Of a stretch of 8,619 nt of DNA, positions 6,277-8,619 are shown in pieces. A model generated the notes under the pieces. The model worked only from the letters and a program-made list of their open reading frames with translations, was not told the origin of the DNA and made no database searches. The first letter of the stretch is position 1. Each line of letters begins with the position of its first letter. This stretch comes from JADJNW01 sp033761835. GTDB taxonomy: Bacteria > Bacteroidota > Bacteroidia > Chitinophagales > Saprospiraceae. Location: contig JANRME010000229.1 of the NCBI GenBank assembly GCA_033761835.1, positions 1-8,619 of the forward strand, written 5' to 3'. Position numbers and translations under genes: made by a program.

Positions 6277-6292
6277 CTTAAAACCTTTTAAG
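6277..6292. promoter_or_regulatory. Perfect inverted repeat CTTAAAA-cc-TTTTAAG next to a start codon
   Basis: The 7-bp arms at 6277-6283 and 6286-6292 are exact reverse complements with a 2-nt centre, ending one base before the ATG at 6294. A two-base loop is too tight for a good RNA hairpin, so a dimeric protein-binding site is the more natural reading, but A/T-rich chance symmetry cannot be excluded. Confidence 0.35.
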
Positions 6293-6293
6293 T

Positions 6294-7334
6294 ATGAAGT
6301 ATCTAACCAAATTAATGCCATTCTTATTGCTGGCTTTTGCACTCTTTTCTTGTCAGCAGACTTCTACCGGTCCAGCAGATTCCAGCACTTGCGATTATCT
6401 CGATTTTAAAACGCCCGGTGATTTTCAAGCGGCTGGCATTCAAATGATTCCGATTGACGGCGGCTATAAAGTATGGACGAAGCGCTTTGGTAAAAATGAT
6501 AATATCAAAGTTCTACTCTTGCACGGTGGCCCAGCGATGACGCATGAATATATGGAATGCTTTGAAAGCTTTTTTCCGCAAGCAAATATCGAATTTTACG
6601 AATATGATCAATTGGGTTCTTATTATTCCGATCAGCCCAATGATACAAGCCTTTGGACGATTGAGCGCTTTGTGGAGGAGGTGGAGCAGGTCAGAAAAGC
6701 ATTGGGATTGACGCCTGACAATTTTTATTTACTTGGCAATTCCTGGGGCGGTATGCTGGCAATGGAATACGCATTAAAATATCAAGATAATCTTAAAGGG
6801 TTGATTATATGTAATATGACAGCAGATTTTAGTAAATATGAAGTGTATAATCAGCAATTGCGCAGCCAATTACGCCCGTCGTTACTCGATTCTTTGAAAT
6901 ATTATGAAGATAAAGGTGATTATTTCAATCCAACTTATGCAGATATGGTGATAAAAGAATATTACAATCGCCATATTTGTCGCATCCCGATAGAAGAATG
7001 GCCCGATGGCTGGAATCGCGCGCTCAAGCACGTGAATAGCGATGTGTATGTATATATGCAAGGCCCGAGCGAATTTGTGCCGGGCGGCATTCTGAAAGGC
7101 TGGAGCGTATGGGATCGCCTGAAAGAACTGCGCGTGCCGACGCTCACCGTTGGTGCGAAGTACGACACGATGAATCCTGCCGAAATGGAAGAAATGAGTA
7201 AACTTGTGCAAAATGGGCATTATTTGTATTGCCCAAATGGTAGCCACTTAGCGATGTGGGACGATCAGGAAGTTTTTATGAAGGGAGTCATTAATTTTAT
7301 TAAAAATGTAGATAATAAAGTTACGCAAAAATAA
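6294..7334 (+). CDS. Proline iminopeptidase-like alpha/beta hydrolase lipoprotein (S33 family)
   Basis: A 346-residue predicted lipoprotein. The hydrophobic N-terminus ends LFSC, with Cys20 as the lipidated residue. The rest is an S33 aminopeptidase of the proline iminopeptidase/tricorn-factor F1 type, which removes an N-terminal proline or other residue from short peptides. Motifs: HGGPA (77-81) forming the oxyanion loop, YDQLGSYYSDQP (104-115) typical of these peptidases, GNSWGG (148-153) with nucleophile Ser150, YMQGPSEF (254-261) with Glu260 probably binding the substrate's free amino group, Asp291 in KYDTMNP and His318 in GSHLAMW. The triad Ser150-Asp291-His318 is complete. The usual loop is HGGPG, so Ala81 replaces a conserved glycine. 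The lipid anchor implies action in the envelope on imported peptides. It follows the class V enzyme gene by 57 bp, and a terminator-like hairpin follows it. Confidence 0.88.
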   Translation: MKYLTKLMPFLLLAFALFSCQQTSTGPADSSTCDYLDFKTPGDFQAAGIQMIPIDGGYKVWTKRFGKNDNIKVLLLHGGPAMTHEYMECFESFFPQANIEFYEYDQLGSYYSDQPNDTSLWTIERFVEEVEQVRKALGLTPDNFYLLGNSWGGMLAMEYALKYQDNLKGLIICNMTADFSKYEVYNQQLRSQLRPSLLDSLKYYEDKGDYFNPTYADMVIKEYYNRHICRIPIEEWPDGWNRALKHVNSDVYVYMQGPSEFVPGGILKGWSVWDRLKELRVPTLTVGAKYDTMNPAEMEEMSKLVQNGHYLYCPNGSHLAMWDDQEVFMKGVINFIKNVDNKVTQK

Positions 7335-7366
7335 ATTATTAATAATTATACTTTTTTGATAATCAA

Positions 7367-7404
7367 ATATTTGCTAAGCCTTAAAGATTTAGCAAATATA
7401 TTTT
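7367..7404 (+). terminator. Terminator-like hairpin after the peptidase gene
   Basis: ATATTTGCTAA (7367-7377) and TTAGCAAATAT (7389-7399) are perfect 11-bp reverse complements around an 11-nt loop, followed after one A by TTTT (7401-7404). Only two G-C pairs support the stem and the T-run is short, so termination may be weak. Its place 32 bp after the stop codon and upstream of a new promoter fits the role. Confidence 0.5.
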
Positions 7405-7470
7405 CGAACAAATCTAATGATGCACTAAATAAATAATTTAAGCGATTAGAATAAGGCTTTGGTCGAAGGT

Positions 7471-7503
7471 TTTGCCCTCATTTTTTGTGGATTTATAAAT
7501 TTG
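7471..7503 (+). promoter_or_regulatory. Consensus Bacteroidota promoter for the DUF3667-GNAT unit
   Basis: TTTG at 7471-7474, a 21-bp spacer and TAAATTTG at 7496-7503 match the TTTG / TAnnTTTG consensus of the Bacteroidota housekeeping sigma factor exactly. Transcription would begin near 7508-7510, just upstream of the ATG at 7525. This also excludes the earlier in-frame TTG at 7459 as the start, since it lies upstream of the promoter. Confidence 0.6.
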
Positions 7504-7524
7504 GAAAGCGAAGTTATTGCAATT

Positions 7525-8208
7525 ATGAAAATTCCAGAAACAATACGGGTTAAACGCATCACATTGCGAGGCATCAGTGAAGAAATATTTGCCCAAGTGA
7601 ACCTTGAAAAAGGGTTGGGTTATACCATTTGGCAACTCATCGTAGCGCCAGGAAGCGCCATTCGGGCATATTTATTTGAAGATCGAAGCCGTATGATGCG
7701 GCCGCTTAGCCTGGTTTTATTGGTAACAGCGATTGCAACTTTTATTTCCATGCGCTACCTGCTCAACGAGGCTCATTTGGAAGCAGAGCTTCAAAAAAGC
7801 AATTTACCGGCGCCTTTAATTCCTGTAATGGCGTTGTTTTTAAAGCTGAGCCGGCAGTATTTTAATTTGATGTTATTGAGTGGGCTACCAGCCATCAGTT
7901 TTGGGACTTATTTGATATTTCGAGATCGCGGATTAAATTATGCGGAACATTTAGTAATTAATACATATATATTTGCTACTCAGACTATTTTATATCTTCC
8001 TTTATTGCCATTTTTAAATAAAATACCAGAAATAGGCTTCTTTATATATATTATTAGTATTGGTTATACGTTTTATGCAATCATGCGTGTTTTCCAAATC
8101 CGATTCATGGAGGCACTATGGAGGCTTATTGTAGCGTATTTCATTGCACAAGTAATACAAATGATCTTTTTAGGAATTCTAATTTTGATTTTCTGGTTAA
8201 TTTTATAA
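7525..8208 (+). CDS. DUF3667-family integral membrane protein
   Basis: A 227-residue membrane protein. It matches my memory of DUF3667 proteins: ITLRGISEEIF (12-22), then VNLEKGLGYTIWQLIVAPG (25-43), AYLFEDRSRMMRPLSL (48-63), a first hydrophobic segment near 61-79, and FRDRGLNYAEHLVINTYIF (132-150), with three further hydrophobic segments to the C-terminus. The family is common in Bacteroidota and has no assigned function. Many members carry an N-terminal CxxC zinc ribbon; this one has none, and there are no cysteines in the whole 227 residues. The frame stays open upstream to TTG 7459, but the promoter boxes lie inside that extension, so ATG 7525 is preferred. A GNAT gene begins 10 bp after its stop codon and is likely co-transcribed. 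Confidence 0.75.
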   Translation: MKIPETIRVKRITLRGISEEIFAQVNLEKGLGYTIWQLIVAPGSAIRAYLFEDRSRMMRPLSLVLLVTAIATFISMRYLLNEAHLEAELQKSNLPAPLIPVMALFLKLSRQYFNLMLLSGLPAISFGTYLIFRDRGLNYAEHLVINTYIFATQTILYLPLLPFLNKIPEIGFFIYIISIGYTFYAIMRVFQIRFMEALWRLIVAYFIAQVIQMIFLGILILIFWLIL

Positions 8209-8218
8209 AATAAGATGA

Positions 8219-8619
8219 ATGATCGAAATCAAATCCGAACGCTTCGTGCTACGCCCCTGGCGCAAGAGTGATCTTCCATCCTTAGTAAAATATGCCAACA
8301 ACAAAAAGATCGCCGATTTTCTGCGCGATGGATTCCCGTTTCCTTACACCGAAAAAGATGGGCGCATTTTTATAAAAATGGCGATCAAAGCTAAACCGAT
8401 CAATATTTTAGCCATTGAAGTAAATAAAGAAGCGGTGGGGTCTATCGGTTTTTTTATGCAACATGATGTGCATCGGCTCAACGCCGAAATTGGCTATTGG
8501 CTGGCGGAACCCTTTTGGGGCAAAGGGATCATGCCAGAGGCGGTCAAAATTTTTTCCCAATATATATTTGAAAACTATCATGTAATTCGTTTGTATGCTG
8601 AAGTTTTTGCGGCTAACAT
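8219..8619 (+). CDS. GNAT-family N-acetyltransferase, RimJ/RimL-like (partial, 3' end outside window)
   Basis: The frame opens at ATG 8219 and is still open at the right edge after 133 residues; typical members are about 170-190, so perhaps a quarter is missing. MIEIKSERFVLRPWRKSDLPSL has the usual start of the Acetyltransf_3 group ('ter L.LR.....D...l'). EVNKEAVGSIGF (67-78) is the central strand pair, and EIGYWLAEPFWGKGIMPEAV (90-109) is motif A, with WGKGI as the acetyl-CoA pyrophosphate loop. VIRLYAEVFAAN (122-133) begins the next strand and the conserved Asn. It would transfer acetyl from acetyl-CoA to an amino group, of a protein N-terminus or a small molecule; the substrate is not predictable. 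An ATG four bases upstream (8215) opens another frame of 18 codons and is not the start. Confidence 0.9.
   Translation, partial: MIEIKSERFVLRPWRKSDLPSLVKYANNKKIADFLRDGFPFPYTEKDGRIFIKMAIKAKPINILAIEVNKEAVGSIGFFMQHDVHRLNAEIGYWLAEPFWGKGIMPEAVKIFSQYIFENYHVIRLYAEVFAAN

Larger units (their letters stand above)
7335..7524. other. Non-coding gap between the peptidase and DUF3667 genes
   Basis: A very A/T-rich 190-bp stretch without a credible frame or RNA gene. It contains a terminator-like hairpin in its left part and a consensus promoter in its right part, annotated separately, so it is probably a real transcription-unit boundary. Confidence 0.65.

Noticed and set aside
4977..7334. Beta-lactam or peptide antibiotic pathway suggested by an isopenicillin N epimerase-like enzyme next to a peptidase and hydrolase
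   Set aside because: The epimerase name is a loose family label; there is no synthetase, oxidase or exporter gene, and the neighbours are generic.
7459..7524. TTG start giving 22 extra residues on the DUF3667 protein
   Set aside because: A consensus promoter (7471-7503) lies inside this stretch, and family similarity begins after ATG 7525.
8215..8271. Eighteen-codon frame from ATG 8215
   Set aside because: It overlaps the GNAT start in another frame and stops quickly; the GNAT motif begins in the frame of ATG 8219.
1..8619. CRISPR arrays, insertion sequences, tRNA or rRNA genes, and a defence island around the antitoxin
   Set aside because: No regularly spaced identical repeats, transposase or integrase motifs, or RNA gene folds were seen, and the genes around the antitoxin are metabolic.

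Overview
The window looks like a chromosomal segment of a Bacteroidota bacterium, probably from the Saprospiria side of the phylum. Start codons lack Shine-Dalgarno sequences and sit in A/T-rich leaders. Two promoter candidates match the Bacteroidota consensus (TTTG, about 20 bp, TAnnTTTG) and a third is one base off. Two proteins are lipoproteins with short lipoboxes, and one belongs to the DUF3667 membrane family. Short word-like repeats fill several gene junctions. The phylum is well supported; the class is a guess. All recognisable genes lie on the plus strand.

Layout. Bases 2-88 are the tail of a sugar kinase, probably gluconokinase. It is followed by a GntP-family gluconate permease (170-1486), so the left edge is a gluconate uptake and phosphorylation unit. 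Next come a large lipoprotein with an N-terminal beta-rich region and an esterase-like alpha/beta hydrolase domain (1594-3345), and molybdenum cofactor enzyme MoaA (3438-4436), with no other Mo-cofactor gene in view. A small UPF0175 antitoxin-like gene (4477-4716) has its own promoter and is followed by what appears to be a deletion scar of its PIN-type (DUF3368) toxin (4713-4788). Then come a class V PLP-dependent enzyme with a Tat-like N-terminus (4977-6236), a proline-iminopeptidase-like lipoprotein (6294-7334), a DUF3667 membrane protein (7525-8208), and a GNAT acetyltransferase running off the right edge (8219-8619).

How the genes relate. Only the kinase/permease pair forms a clear pathway. 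The hydrolase, class V enzyme and peptidase probably act in the envelope on small acyl or peptide substrates, but nothing shows that they cooperate. DUF3667 and GNAT are 10 bp apart and probably co-transcribed. No CRISPR array, insertion sequence, tRNA, rRNA or integrase was seen. I did not find a convincing new multi-gene system. The most interesting item is the solitary antitoxin with its toxin remnant, followed by the repeat blocks at three gene junctions.

No gene-free stretch exceeds 300 bases. The two longest gaps are 4789-4976 (A/T-rich, a short 'cgtac' repeat block) and 7335-7524 (a terminator-like hairpin and a Bacteroidota-type promoter).
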